This document shows, in pieces, positions 1 to 11,810 of a stretch of 64,000 nt of DNA. Positions within the stretch are counted from its first letter, which is position 1. The number at the start of each line of letters is the position of its first letter. Location of the stretch: positions 7,035,912-7,099,911 of the forward strand of contig CM066920.1 of assembly GCA_033964015.1 (NCBI GenBank), in the 5' to 3' direction. The notes beneath the pieces were generated by a model that was given only the letters and a program-made list of their open reading frames with translations, made no database searches and was not told the DNA's origin. This DNA is from Scolanthus callimorphus (Eukaryota > Cnidaria > Anthozoa > Actiniaria > Edwardsiidae). The position numbers and the translations under genes were made by a program.

Positions 1-855
1 AGCGCTGGAGGGACGCTAGGCAATACTGTAGTGTGCGTAGTGATTTATGCCAACGTGGACCTACATACTGTTACAAACTCCTTTATCTTCAGTCTTTCCG
101 TTGCTGATTTGTTAGTGTGTACAGTAGCGCAACCGATGTATGTTGCGTCCATGTTAGGATTTCTGGACGCGCGCTTCGTAAGCATCCGCCGAATGTTTGC
201 GTTTGTGTCCGTGCTCGCGTCGGTAAGCAACTTGTGGGCAGTCACTATTGATCGCTTCATGGCAATATCTTCACCGTTAAAGTATCCCCGCCGACTCAGC
301 ATGGCTCGTACCAAGTTAATACTCTTCTTTATTTGGCTCTCGGCCTGGGCCCTTGGTGGAACTGCTGCGTTTGCACGCATCGCAAGACAAGTTGTTCAGT
401 ACTACACCATCATTATGATAGCATTCATTATACCCGTGTATGTCCGTATATTCGTTATAGCCCGCCGGCACGCCAAGCTTATCACACAACAAGTCTCGTA
501 CTTCAACCAGCCGCAATACGCCGCGGTAAAGATCCGCAAGGAGAGAGAGAACATTGCAGCTAAGACTGTGGGCACAGTCCTTATAGCATTTGCTATTTGC
601 TGGATGCCGCTGGAAATCCTACCGTTCTTCTACAGGATTTATCCTCAAACTGTACAAAGCTTGTTTGTATATGTAAATACTCTAGCGCTGTGTCAGAGTG
701 CCATAAATCCCTTGATATACAGCTGGAAAATGGAAAGCTTCAGGCGAAAAGTGCGAAGGGTTTTAAGGTTGAGCTTAACAGGAGCTGCACGCACTTCGGA
801 AACAAGGAACAATTCACTGCGCACTTCTGCAGTGGACGACGTTACGAATGTTTAA
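1..855 (+). CDS. Class A (rhodopsin-like) GPCR, 5'-partial, single exon
   Basis: Seven-transmembrane receptor of the plasma membrane expected to couple to heterotrimeric G proteins; the ligand is unknown. The frame is open from base 1, so the true start lies upstream of the window. The visible part begins in TM1 (Gly-Asn at bases 19-24) and has TM2 LSVADLLV, a DRF version of the DRY motif at 250-258, TM6 CWMP from base 598, and TM7 NPLIY at about 706-720, followed by a basic helix 8 (FRRKVRR) and a Ser/Thr-rich tail ending in TAA at 853-855. The residue 24 before the DRF Asp is Val, not the usual TM3 Cys, and the TM4-TM5 loop is only about 8 residues without Cys, so the conserved extracellular disulfide is absent. 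Melanocortin-, cannabinoid- and lysophospholipid-type receptors share that lack, but this does not establish orthology. Confidence 0.9.
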   Translation, partial: SAGGTLGNTVVCVVIYANVDLHTVTNSFIFSLSVADLLVCTVAQPMYVASMLGFLDARFVSIRRMFAFVSVLASVSNLWAVTIDRFMAISSPLKYPRRLSMARTKLILFFIWLSAWALGGTAAFARIARQVVQYYTIIMIAFIIPVYVRIFVIARRHAKLITQQVSYFNQPQYAAVKIRKERENIAAKTVGTVLIAFAICWMPLEILPFFYRIYPQTVQSLFVYVNTLALCQSAINPLIYSWKMESFRRKVRRVLRLSLTGAARTSETRNNSLRTSAVDDVTNV

Positions 856-3732
856 CTTTTGCGATCACAGTTTAATGACAAATGTGAAGGGGTTTTTTTG
901 CGGAGACCATAACTGGCTTTTTCACGCCTGGCTTTGAAAGGATTTTACAAACACCTTACTGACTCCAGATTCAATAATAGAATCAATGTCAAGTTCTCTT
1001 CGTATCGCGAATGCTTTTGCTGGCCTAAAGCATAAAACAATTATTACTTTTATTTGAACATTAATGTCTTTCAAGTCCATAAATTTTGATACCTTGGCTC
1101 CAAGATGGCGCTTTAAACACCATTGAAAATATTTAAACAAAGAAACATAAACATGTAAACAAACAAGCTGTTAAGAACTCACGCGATGCGTGCACCTAAG
1201 AATATAAGACACGGAAGAAAAGGATTTGGATTTGAAGTGATTATTTTCTACAAATCCTTAAAGCATTTAGGTGGGGACAAGGTTTGACGACACCTTGGGG
1301 CATAACCTGCAGAACGGACAATACCAATAACGTTTTAAACCGAACGCAGTAAAGTATTCGTTTTGATTCGCGTTTTAAAGTCAAAATCCACTTCGCGATT
1401 GTATCACCTAAATGGTCGGACGATAAAGCAATTGCCTGTGGTAATTGCTGTTGTGTGGAGGTCCAGACAGAACTTGATGAGGTCATCACTGGAAAGGCAA
1501 ACTCCGCGCATTACGCATCCCTCGTGTTGATAAAATTTAACTACTCATCACAAGATGAGCAATAATGATTTTGCGGAGACCGCAATAAATTCGCTGTAAA
1601 TAGTAACACAATTATCTTATCGAAAAAAACTAACGAAAAAACCCCCAGTATTTTGTTTTACTGGATGCAATGCCCACACATTCCGGATACGCTATTAACA
1701 TAGGAGTAAGTAAAGTAAGTAAAGCAGTACCATTATAGAATGGAAAGAATTTGTAAATAATCGTAGCTCGACCAACTTTTCCGTTTACCGGTAAAAAGTC
1801 GCATCACAATGTGTAAAATATATTATATATCTGTACATCTGTAACATATAACTAAAGTGTGAGAATACAATACGTTCAACAAATAGTTCCAATCTGATAG
1901 CAGTTATATTGGATTATTATATTGGATTTTACACTTAGTGCGGAAAAATACCAGACGAGCTTTAGAGACACTTCATCAACTTCGAATTCGAATCAATTCG
2001 AACACTTGATCGACAACGAATTCGAATAGTGGATCGACAGCGTGCTGAGATGACCCATCGCCAAGTGGCAAAGCAGCTGTAGGTCGACCTCCCTACATCA
2101 CGTTCGATACGAATTATGCAAGAATTTTTAGATCATTGCGCTCAAGCATCACGAACGAGAGCCCAATTTGCAAGCCAAAGAGGTCTTATCTGTTTTCGAA
2201 TGTGTTTTATCGCAATCCCTTTTGACAGCTCTTAATTCTGAGCTGCTATTTTCGTCACATGTTTCCTTCGCCTCTTTGGCGGCCATAGCTATCAAGCCCA
2301 TGACTTAGATGACGGAAATAGGTATAATTCTTTTCTCTTATTGTTGACTTTACAAATATTTAACTTTCGACCTTTCATTTCAAGATTTTTTTCTAAACTA
2401 AACTGTTTTCTTCTTCCGACGGTTTACTTTCTTATCTTGTATTTTATCGAAAAAGGAATCTTTATCTTGAAGGTCTATCATCGAAATAAAGCCATTTCAT
2501 GTATCATCTTTAAAACATGATACTCTGAAATAACTGGTGGTATGCAGAGAATGGAACGCAAGTAGACGTTATTTTCCCTGATGCAATTAGCTCAACCTTT
2601 GTATATTGATACACAACTGACAACTTGATGCTATCACAACTCATCTCTGCTATCAACAAAGGGCAAAAAAAGCCTTTTAGGGTCCTGAACTCAGTATTTG
2701 TTACATCATGTACATCCTGCATGTCTTTTATCGCCCCCAAAATAGTAGGTTTTTGGTTTTGATATAAAGAAGTTTATAAATGACAGCCATCTAAGTTAAT
2801 GATGATACTGAATCTTTTAATTAGGGACAGAAAATTATATATTTCCGGGAGAAGTTGCAGGTTTTTCTTGTGCAGGATATCTTTATCCTATCTCAGGGGA
2901 GTGGTGTTTTTCTTAACCGAAGCCATTATTTTATTCTGCATAACCGGCTTGCAGGAATTTAATTTTCCATTCATCAGAAACTTGGGCGTTATTATCTCAG
3001 CGCTAACTCCTGAAAAGTTATGTCTGTTGTTCTAGAAACAAAAACCGCACTCGACCATTAAGTGATATCCACAACACCCGATACAATTAATAAATTTCTC
3101 ATTGGGGAGTCCTGCGCTTCTTGCATGACATTGTTAAGAATGTTTATAACATATCGATGTGTTCTTAGTTTTATATGGCTTATTTCATAAGCAAACAATG
3201 GGAACCAGGAACCTACCTGTTACTAACAGGTAGGTAGGTCGCTGCCCCAGAAATTATTGATATTAATTAACTGATAATCAATCAACTCGTTTCCAATGCC
3301 TCAGGGACAGCGCGTTCCAGTAGTGAAGTAACAACACACCCATCTCGTTGCTTCTTTTTATTGTGTGTAGGGAGGGGATGTATTGTGGATGATGCAGAAG
3401 CTATCAAAACAACCTGCAAGCGTTGTTTGTGTTTTTGTTTGCTAGGTCATATCACGTGATATTTTTAAGCTAAAGACACGTACTAGGTTGGCTCGTAATA
3501 CAGTAAAAAACCTGTATAAGAACCTTTAATTTCTTTAATTTTATTCAAAAAATACCCAAGTCGTGTCCCACAAATACAAACTGAGAATGCAGCGCGCGCT
3601 TTTTATCAGTTTGTTCGACAAATGCCCCACATCTACTGACATGCAGCGCGCGCGTGAATTATAGCTGGAATCATCCATTCCTGGCTGATTAGGGTCTTAA
3701 TAGATTACTATTTTCAGATGGTTTTGCGTATC

Positions 3733-3811
3733 CGGGGGGTGGGGGCGGGGGGGGGGGGGGGGGGGGGGGGGGATGGTTTTGCGTATCCGGGGGGCGGGGG
3801 GGGGGGGGGGG
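3733..3811 (+). repeat. Poly-G tract, duplicated with its flank
   Basis: Two G-runs, of 26 and 16 uninterrupted Gs, each follow the same short leader (gatggttttgcgtatcc), so the tract is a tandem duplication. It could form G-quadruplexes on the + strand. Confidence 0.85.
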
Positions 3812-4076
3812 ATCCGTGCTTCCATATTTTTTGGTCGGGAATGATCGTCGTATCTTTTAGGGGTTACAATCACGGGTTTTGGTCTCTTTTAGGGGTGACC
3901 TTGATATCTGCAATAAAATTTAATCTTTTACGTCTCTAACACATCGGCAAACCTTCAAGAAAGAGAGAGAGAGAGTACTTGCTGACAAGACAAGTGGTTT
4001 TAGTTTAGTTTGGTTTGCCAAATTTGTAGAAAATTCGAAAAAACGTGTCTTCTTAATTTTTCGATCCTGGTGAATC

Positions 4077-4164
4077 TATAAAGATCCAAGAGTCGTTACT
4101 ACATTGTGTAAATGGATGTGAATATATAAAGATCCAAGAGAAGTTACTACATTGTGTAAATGGA
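4077..4164. repeat. 48-bp tandem duplication
   Basis: Two near-identical units begin tataaagatccaagag at 4077 and 4125 and share gttactacattgtgtaaatg. Confidence 0.85.
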
Positions 4165-4646
4165 TTATAATTTAGAATTTTGTTATACCTAAGTTTCATG
4201 TAATTTTTTCATGTTTATTATTTTTATTGGTAAAAGTGTTGTATTACGGACATTGCACAAAATGTTACAGACATTACAGTCTGTGAATTTAGCAGTTATA
4301 ATGAAAAGCTCAGCACTAACTTCTGCATGTTATTTCTGTTGTTCTTAATCAAAAAGCGCACTCTACCAGCAAGTGATATCCACAAAACCCGACACAATTT
4401 TAATAGATTTATCATTGGGAGTCTTTCGCATGTTTGGTACTCTTCCATCATTTGCTCATTTGCCCTAGACTTCCGCGAAGTCTCTCGTTGGCGTGATATT
4501 TAAGTCTGTACAAATAAAAGGAACTGTCGCGTACTTTGTCGCTCCCTCATCACAGACGCACTTCACGACTCATTTCATTTCAGCTTAGCTCGCTTTTGTC
4601 ACTATCATAAGAGAGTTCGAGTGGAGGCAAGTCTACTTAGACTGTA

Positions 4647-4764
4647 CAGTCCCTCCTTTGGCGAACGTCCGTGAAAACGAGCGCGTGAAAAAACGAGCGC
4701 CTATGGCTGGAAGTACCGAAGGCACGAGCGTTCGTTTTCACGACGTTCGCCAGAGAAGGGACTG
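4647..4764. mobile_element. Foldback element (MITE-like), 118 bp
   Basis: The ends are inverted: cagtccctcctttggcgaac at the left matches the reverse complement of gttcgccagagaagggactg at the right, with the match continuing into the ends of the interior. No coding capacity. Confidence 0.75.
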
Positions 4765-4959
4765 CAAGCTGTCTAGTCTACACTCTCCCATAATCAATAC
4801 TAGCCTTTTTATTCTCGTTTTCGGAAACGCTTTTTACACGTGCGCAAGTTCGTCTAATTTTGGGATTAAAAAGTTGTTAAAAGGTATCTGTTTCAAAGGT
4901 TATGGGAAAGTGTGGTTCTACCTGACCCATTTTGCTGATTCAACTGTCAAAAAAATCGT

Positions 4960-5455
4960 ATAACTGGAAGCATGATCTACTGCATGTCATCGCCTTTAAC
5001 TCTCCCGATAACTCACACTTTTACCGTTAATAATTTACCTTAGTGTCATTATAGGAACATAATAGCCATAAAAACAGGTGCGTCTATTTGGGTTAGTAAC
5101 ATTTCAAGGGTTTATATACGAATAAAACACAACAGGAGCTCAGACACTTACAAAATAAATTATCGAAAGGAATTTAGCTAAGCATTTTGCCTCTAAATGG
5201 CTTTTAATGGATTACAACGCTTTACTGGTCAAGGGCATTGATATTTTTATGTTTGGTTAATTTCCTAAAATCGCGGCGCTAATTGAATCTAAAGTCACTT
5301 ACTGGTGTCTGGGTCGGTCTAGAGCTGGATTTCCAATTTTTTCCTAATGGCAGAGAGCGTGTGTTGGTGCATGCTCAGCACAAGATGATTATACATTTAT
5401 TTACTTTTGCGTGTTTTTATATAATGATGTCAAGTTGACTTAGTCCCAGCGCAGA
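4960..5455. repeat. Diverged duplicated segment, copy 1
   Basis: This segment matches 6660-7090 in the same order: an aagcatgat start, tagtgtcattaggaa, a block around gtcaagggcattgatatttt, then gctggatttccaattt and the catgctcagcacaa block. It is non-coding as far as I can see, and is either a segmental duplication or two copies of an old interspersed repeat. Confidence 0.7.
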
Positions 5456-5612
5456 CGTTGAACTTCAGTCGGACTTCTTCTGTTGAACCTTTCGTTTTTC
5501 AAAGGATGCCGCTTCAGTATACTTTATCATAGAAAACGTTCTATTGTTTTTGATGGGAACGGCGTTTATCGTAGGCCTTAACGTTCTTACATGACCCCCT
5601 TTAGAGCGGTTT

Positions 5613-5797
5613 TCACTAGAGCAGATTTCGTATGACTGTGAAAAGTGCCGCGAAAGAGTTGTACCGCGACCGTGACCGTACCGCGGCTACGCGATTTCAT
5701 TCGGTATCTACAGCAGGCCAGGTTCCGTACCGCCACCGCGACAGTACCGCGCCGTGTCACGGTACTTTTCACAGTCATACGAAATCTGCTCTAGTGA
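5613..5797. mobile_element. Foldback MITE, family 1, 185 bp with 34-bp perfect TIRs
   Basis: The first 34 bases (5613-5646, beginning tcactagagcagatttcg) are the exact reverse complement of the last 34 (5764-5797). The interior is GC-rich and itself partly palindromic (accgcgac/gtcgcggt-type pairs). A second member lies at 32176-32319. No transposase is present. Confidence 0.9.
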
Positions 5798-5798
5798 A

Positions 5799-5900
5799 TA
5801 CCAAACGCAAAGTAAATACACCAATTCTGAATAAAACCTATAGGAGTAATTACAAAGTAATTGCGAATTACTCACGACAGTCATCTGAAATCCGCTCTAT
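5799..5900. mobile_element. Partial family 2 foldback element
   Basis: It abuts the preceding foldback element and contains the family 2 interior (aaagtaaatacacc, taattacaaagtaattgc) and right end (catctgaaatccgctct) found complete at 44917-45050. Confidence 0.6.
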
Positions 5901-6109
5901 ACATTTACCAAAATTCCTAATTGACCCTCAGACCTTGTCTAGAAAGTCAGATTTGCTTTCGACAGTTATCTGAAATCTGCTTTTAAAATACAAAGCGCGC
6001 TTGTTATCGGGATCTCAGCAGTGTAAAAAAACGTCCTTACGGGTACTCGAATGGTCCTTATACAGTGTAGGTAGGGACTAAAAAGTAGCGTTTTTGTGCG
6101 CATGCCCTG

Positions 6110-6370
6110 ATTTCACTATTTTTGCACCCGGCCCGACTCCCAGCCGGGACAGAGGAAATTTTCTTTCTGTCTGGGTCGTGGTTCTACTGTGTTTCACGTC
6201 TTTCGGATAAGACAATAAACCGAGGTTCCGTCTCGCCTTCACTACACTACCCAGTTCCAGGGGGGACGTTAAAGAACCGCTGAGGACGTAATAAACCCTC
6301 TGACAGTGACCACCCCCAGTGTCTGTGCTCATGGCCGCTTGGCTGGCATTGGCCCCTTGAGACCGAGCAT
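6110..6370 (+). mobile_element. Degraded tRNA-derived SINE (5' end damaged)
   Basis: The central block from gaggaaattttctttctg through ctttcggataagacaataaa and ccgaggttccgtctc to the tail matches the SINE copies at 32997-33333 (+) and 45691-46032 (-). The tRNA-like head with its A and B boxes is not preserved here. Confidence 0.7.
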
Positions 6371-6659
6371 AATTTTGGGCTGCAAATATGGGAAGTCGGC
6401 CTCCGGCCTCTTGTGAATTGTACTTCATTGTAGCTAAACTAACCCTAAAATCGTGACATTACATATTTAATACGTTCCAGTCTCAAAAAAGGTGAAACAA
6501 CATGCATGCCGCACTATTAAAAGGTGTCCATAGCTCGGTGCGCCAGTGGTGGTGGGTGGTGCGTGGGTTGAGCTCGTAAAAGCGCAATAGATTACGCAAA
6601 ATGCCGGCGGTCTAAGATACACGCTGAGAAATAAATTAAAACGTTTTATTAAATTCTTA

Positions 6660-7090
6660 AACGGCAAGCATGATGTACTGTATCCCTTTACTGTCACTTC
6701 TGCCGTTAAGCATTTACTTTAACAGTGTCATTAGGAATTAAATATGGTTTTAACGTTTAAATGTGAAGGTAAAACGCATAGACGGTTGAATGGTGTTTCG
6801 CTAAGGAGATTTTGCACCGTCATTGAAGCTTTTGCATTGTCATGAAATAGCTTTTGATGGAGTGGAACGTTTTAGGGTCAAGGGCATTGATATTTTTACG
6901 CTTGTTTTACTTCCTAAAGGTGCGGCGCTATTTAGCTATAAAACCACTTAACAGTTTCTCCTCAGGGTCTAAGTTGGATTTCCAGTCTGTACTAATGGCA
7001 GAGCGTGTCTTGTTGCATGCTCAGCACAAAATGGTGATAAATTTATCTACTTTTGCAAGTGTTTATATAAGGTAGTCAAGTTAAATTTTA
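6660..7090. repeat. Diverged duplicated segment, copy 2
   Basis: Partner of 4960-5455, with shared blocks in the same order. No open frame is conserved between the two copies. Confidence 0.7.
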
Positions 7091-7658
7091 AACAACTTAA
7101 GTTCCTCATTGACCATTTGATAGAGTCAGTGGAGAGAAGGACGCTGCGCATTTATTTTTCCGACCTTACAGGAGTATAGTACTGAATCTACTCTCAGATC
7201 GCCCGCGCGCAATTACGCGAGAAGTTTGTCTCTAAGGCCAAACTGTCAGCTCTCGTTAAATATGTAATGCCAAAAGCCACTGTCATTAGTCACGGCTACT
7301 CTTTAAGATCTGGTAGTCATCGCACTGATGTGGTACAAGGGATTACTAAGAGACCGAATGATTTTGAAACTGTTCGCTTTCCATGTTGGATATATTAATG
7401 TATTGTAATGAATGACCACCACTTACAGTTATATCTGCAAAAGTGGAAAATTAAACTATTATTACTTATAGTGCATTCACACTCGTCAAGTGAACATATT
7501 TCACTAAATATTCACATAATAACTTAAAACCTCAGTTGCAATTTTGGTACAAATGTCACCACAGTAGCTGGATTTCCAAAAGTGGCAGTAGAGGCAAACA
7601 ACACATTGGCATTTGTGATGTTTCACAGGAGGTGCAGCGCCTGACATTGCGACTATAT

Positions 7659-7945
7659 GGTCGCCAATGGCGACTGAATTTTAAAGCTAGTCGCCAAATG
7701 GCACTCCATCTTTCTAAGTTCGACTGAAATCGACACTTACGTGGCGACTAAATATTGCTTTTTGGCGACTAAATTGTTTTGAATTGGTCGCCAATGGCGA
7801 CTAAATTTGGGCGACTGGCGACCAAAATTTTAAAGCTAGTCGCCAAATGGCACCTCATCTTTCTAAGTTCGACCGAAATCGACGCTTACGTGGCGACTAA
7901 ATGTTGCTTTTTGGCGACTAAATTGTTTTGAATTGGTCGCCAATG
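7659..7945. repeat. Tandem duplication built from a GGCGACTAAAT motif
   Basis: Units start at ggtcgccaatggcgact at 7659 and 7786, with a partial third at 7935; periods are about 127 and 149 bases. Each holds several copies of tggcgactaaa or its complement. A 20-base duplication of tgtcgggccctgaggtgc follows immediately (7945-7984). Confidence 0.8.
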
Positions 7946-8078
7946 TCGGGCCCTGAGGTGCCTTAATGTCGGGCCCTGAGGTGCAAACGGACGAGTTAAA
8001 TTTTGAAATCTTTAGTCTGAACATGTTTCAGTCCATGTGTGGACGCATTATTATACACTTGCCACAATCCCTCATTGA

Positions 8079-8230
8079 CCCATTCGCCTTTGTCACACGG
8101 CGGCCATCTTGGATTTTTTCTTACAGAAATGACTATGCGTGGGTGAGCTAACACGCTTGGGCTCGCTTTCATGCCTGCTTCGCTGTATTAGAAAATCCAA
8201 GATGGCTGCCGTGTGACAAAGGCGAATGGG
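8079..8230. mobile_element. Foldback MITE, 152 bp
   Basis: The left end cccattcgcctttgtcacac matches the reverse complement of the right end gtgtgacaaaggcgaatggg, and pairing extends for nearly 40 bases (ggccatcttggatttt/aaaatccaagatggc). A 72-bp relative with similar inner ends lies at 37962-38033. Confidence 0.88.
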
Positions 8231-8639
8231 CTTCTGTCAAGACTGACAGGATGCGGAAAATATTCGGCGGTTTCATCAGGCAGATTGGGCGCGGCTGAAA
8301 AGGCCAGTTATGCGCTTCAAAAATGAGCAATACAACGTTTGGGCCTTTAGTATTTGATCTCTAAATAAACAGTAATGATGAGTGTGAGAATTACGTAATT
8401 TGGGAACATAAACTTAGGTTTTAGTATCAGACAATATAAATAATAAAACAATTATTGGATTCGCATGACATCGATAATTGCCAAGGCCTCGGTTTGTGTT
8501 ATCCCGCCGGAGAGGGAACCCGATTTTTCCCCTCCTTTTGGGCTCCCCAAAAGAGGAAAAACATTACTCATTCGAGCCCTTAAAAGAAAAAAAAACCGTC
8601 CTATGTGGTCATTTTTCTAAGACAAAAATTCCAACCACA

Positions 8640-8880
8640 TAGGACGAGCCGAGCAAGGCCCGGGGCACTCCCCTATTTTTGGGGCGGGGGTGTTCGTCGG
8701 GAATCAAAAACGGCGTGGCTTAGTTGATTTTGACCCCTAAAGGGTAACAACAAGTGTGATTGATGAAACAAATGTTGCTTGGTTTGCTAGAACAGACCCC
8801 TAAGAGGTACCTATTTGGGTACCTTGCTGGACAAATGAAAAAGAAAACCCAAGCCATGATTCTGTACCCCTAGTCTTCGA
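8640..8880. repeat. Interspersed repeat shared with 52820-53080
   Basis: Both copies contain ggcttagttgattttgaccc, an aacaagtgtgattg block, a tttgctagaac block and aggtacctat. The sequence tttttggggcgggggtgttc here has its complement in the copy at 52.8-53.1 kb. Confidence 0.65.
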
Positions 8881-9429
8881 ACTACGGTGTTCGGGATTGG
8901 AAGTCTCTCTATAGAAATCGAGAATGCTATAGTGAATATTGAGATCCCCTACCTATGTACCTAAGAAATAATCCGTAACGACGAATAGACCAAGCCTTTT
9001 TGAAAATATACTACAAGCGTCGATACATATTGGTGGTGCCAGGTTATTTCATTGAACAGTGAAGGTGTTGGAATAAGACAGATTATTTGTTTACAGATGC
9101 TGTTGTGAGATTGGCATGCTGGCTGAAGCTGCTTTTGCTAAAGCGTCGTGCAACGAAAAGGTAACACCACCATCATATTTATTTGCGAGAAATGTGGACA
9201 GAACGATTATACGACAACACTAGTAAAACGCGCGCTCTTATTGGTCGGCAGACCTTGTGTTGTTAGAGTACACACACACGAATGACGTCACAGAGAGCGG
9301 AAATGACGTGCTAAATTTAAATAGTATAAGAGTCCATGCTTTTAAATTGATTTTTCTGGAGATAAAAAGGCCAAACAGCGCGCGCACTTCAAACTCAGTT
9401 TTACTAGCGCGCGCGTCAATCGTGTGCGG

Positions 9430-9770
9430 CGCGAGAGAGCGGAAATAACCAAAAATGAAATGTCTAACTTCGCCATAATTCACTATTTAAGCTCATGATT
9501 TCGTATACGAGGAACGTTTTTAATCAGAAGCTCAATTCCAAATTCTTAAGAAATTTGAAGAATATGAATTTTAGATATGAATGCTGAATTCCTGATCAAA
9601 GTACAAATTCCCCCATAAATTTTGCAGAAACCAAAGTTTAAAAGCGTAATATCTAAAAGACAGATCCATTAGAAAAACAGTCATTTCTGATATTTTCACA
9701 TAAGTCTCTTTGCAAAAATCAAGCTTATCTGAGTTAACCCGACCTTACTATGCTAACTTACTAGTTTTGA
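9430..9770. repeat. Interspersed repeat shared with 21905-22680
   Basis: The shared blocks run in the same order: accaaaaatgaaatgtctaa, gaagaatatga, attcctgatcaaagta, cagaaaccaaagttta and tctgagttaacccgacctta. The copy at 22 kb is interrupted by a foldback element and by a further insert. Confidence 0.75.
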
Positions 9771-11041
9771 AGCGCTCTTTCAAGCCGTGGATGTCGATTT
9801 TCTCCCCGAGCCCTCGTTTTAAATTGAATAACCTCAACAACATGTTTTGTGTGAGCCCTATCTATTCTACATTCTGGTGAAAACCGTTTTAACCGTTCCA
9901 GGTGGTGGTGTGTAAGCTGCGCCAAGGGAAATACTACGGGGCCTTAAGCTATGCTTCTAAATATACAGCCACTCGAGAAGGTAGGGGAAATCTATACCAG
10001 TACTGTTATTAAATTAAACCGCATCTTTCGGGAGTCTTTTTACGATATGGCAGCGGAATTATTTTCGCGACTTCGGGCTCATGGCGAAATTCTACAAAGG
10101 AACTTTTAAGGGAGGCCTAATGCCATCGTTTTCTGATTTAGCTTCCCTATTTCTTTTTGAAGAAGAATCATTAGTGATCAGCGCAAAGTGCGGGAATATT
10201 CGTAGGTAGTCTAAAATCGTTGTCACAGAGCCTTAACAAATTACAAAACTTGTTGCGCTGAAGCGTGTGACTATTTTCTTCACTTTGCTCTCATGGGAAG
10301 GCTGATCTCGACTTAATGATAAACTGAGACTTTTTTCAGACAACAGAAAAAAGGCTTCGTTTGGCCAAATATCGATGCGCGCCATGAGCTGAAATCAGCC
10401 CAATTTCGTTTCCCAATTTCGTTTCCTGTATGTTGGCGACGCATTGAGATCAATCTCGTCCGCAGAGCCTTCGGCCGTCTGGCGCTAGCTAGTCATGCGC
10501 ATGCGCCGTCGTGGTAACGAATTAATCTTTCAAGATTTCGAATACGAGGAAGACAATAGTCCAGAATACTGTGCGCGTTGAGCATCAAATCGAGGTCAGG
10601 GATAGCGCGCGCGCTGAATTTCATTGTAAGTTCAAAATAGTAAAACTCTTTGCCAAATGTAAAACGTTGAGATCAAAGACAGCCGAAAAGAAGACATTTG
10701 GCGTGTTTTGCAGTGTTTAGTCTGTGATTGGATAATGCCAAAGAAAACCGGGCGCGTGCGTCGTCTTGTTAACGGTTATTTTGAACGTCATCAATAGAGA
10801 CATTCCATTTCGCGAGTTTTTGTACTGACAGTGCAAGAAATCCGAACAAATTTTCAAAACCTGCCCGCCAAAGGTAAATCCGTAACATAGCCAATCAGAA
10901 TGAAACAAATTCAACAACAAACCAATGCTGGGGCGAAGTACGTACGACTAGCGTTTAGTCGTGACCCAAGAAAGCAAGTGACACTGTGTGTGTGGTTGAC
11001 TAGTAGGAAAGCACAGAAAACGCAAGCCTGACTTTACTTCG

Positions 11042-11341
11042 AGAGCGGATTTCAGATGAGCGTCGATAACTGAACGCAAAGTAAATACACTGAGCCAATC
11101 ATTAACGAAACCCATTCAAGAACAAACCAATCAGGCGACGACAAAGTAAGCACGACTTGCGTTGACTCCCCTAATAGACCCAAGAAAACACCGACGATTG
11201 TAGGACTAAAGGCAAGTAATCATTTGTTTGGCTTTTGTTTTCAATCTGATTGGCTTGGAGAGCAAAGTCGTGATGTAACGCGAAGAAAACGCAAAAACAT
11301 TAAATCTGATTTACTCTCGACACTCAACTAAAATCCGCTCT
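11042..11341. mobile_element. Family 2 foldback element, 300 bp
   Basis: The ends agagcggattt and aaatccgctct are exact inverted repeats. The subterminal sequence (cagatgagcgtcgataactg) resembles the ends at 38573-38812 and 44917-45050. Confidence 0.7.
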
Positions 11342-11810
11342 AAAATACAAAGAGCACTGCTATAGGGATCTCAGCAGTGTGAAACGACTTGCCAAAGAGA
11401 TAGCGACGTGAAGGTGTTACTGAAGAGAAGACGCACTCGCAGACAGTTCAAGTGCCTCGGTTGGGGCCACCCTACTCACTCAAAGGCCAATCTATTATTA
11501 GATTTTTAAGCATCGCACGATAAAAAGAAGATTTATAGAAGGCGACAAAGATATACGTGTTAGGTATGCCACACTACATGATCTACAATGTATATAGTGG
11601 TGTTCTCATGTCTTGCAGATGGGATCTTAGCCTTAGGCAAAGCACGAACCAAGATGAACCAGTTTTCCGTTAGAGCGTTACCTGATTACCTCTTGTCACT
11701 CAACATGAGTGGCGCAGCACCTAATGCGTAGCAAGTTCTTTTGCCAGGACTTCAAGTCACATACGACTGTAGCCTTTCGCTAAACGCAAAAAAATCAAAC
11801 GTTTTGACTT

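Larger units (their letters stand above)
856..4646. other. Gene-free AT-rich stretch with small repeats
   Basis: No exon is supported here. The stretch contains a poly-G tract (3733-3811), a GA run (3961-3974), a 48-bp tandem duplication (4077-4164), and a segment at 3000-3115 that reappears diverged at 4312-4430. An AATAAA at 1584-1589 could serve the GPCR upstream, but it is more than 700 bases after the stop codon. Confidence 0.6.

Noticed and set aside
11654..11728. ATG-initiated 25-codon frame as the 5' exon of the second GPCR
   Set aside because: Its only nearby donor would give the wrong phase for the 11872 acceptor and create a stop.
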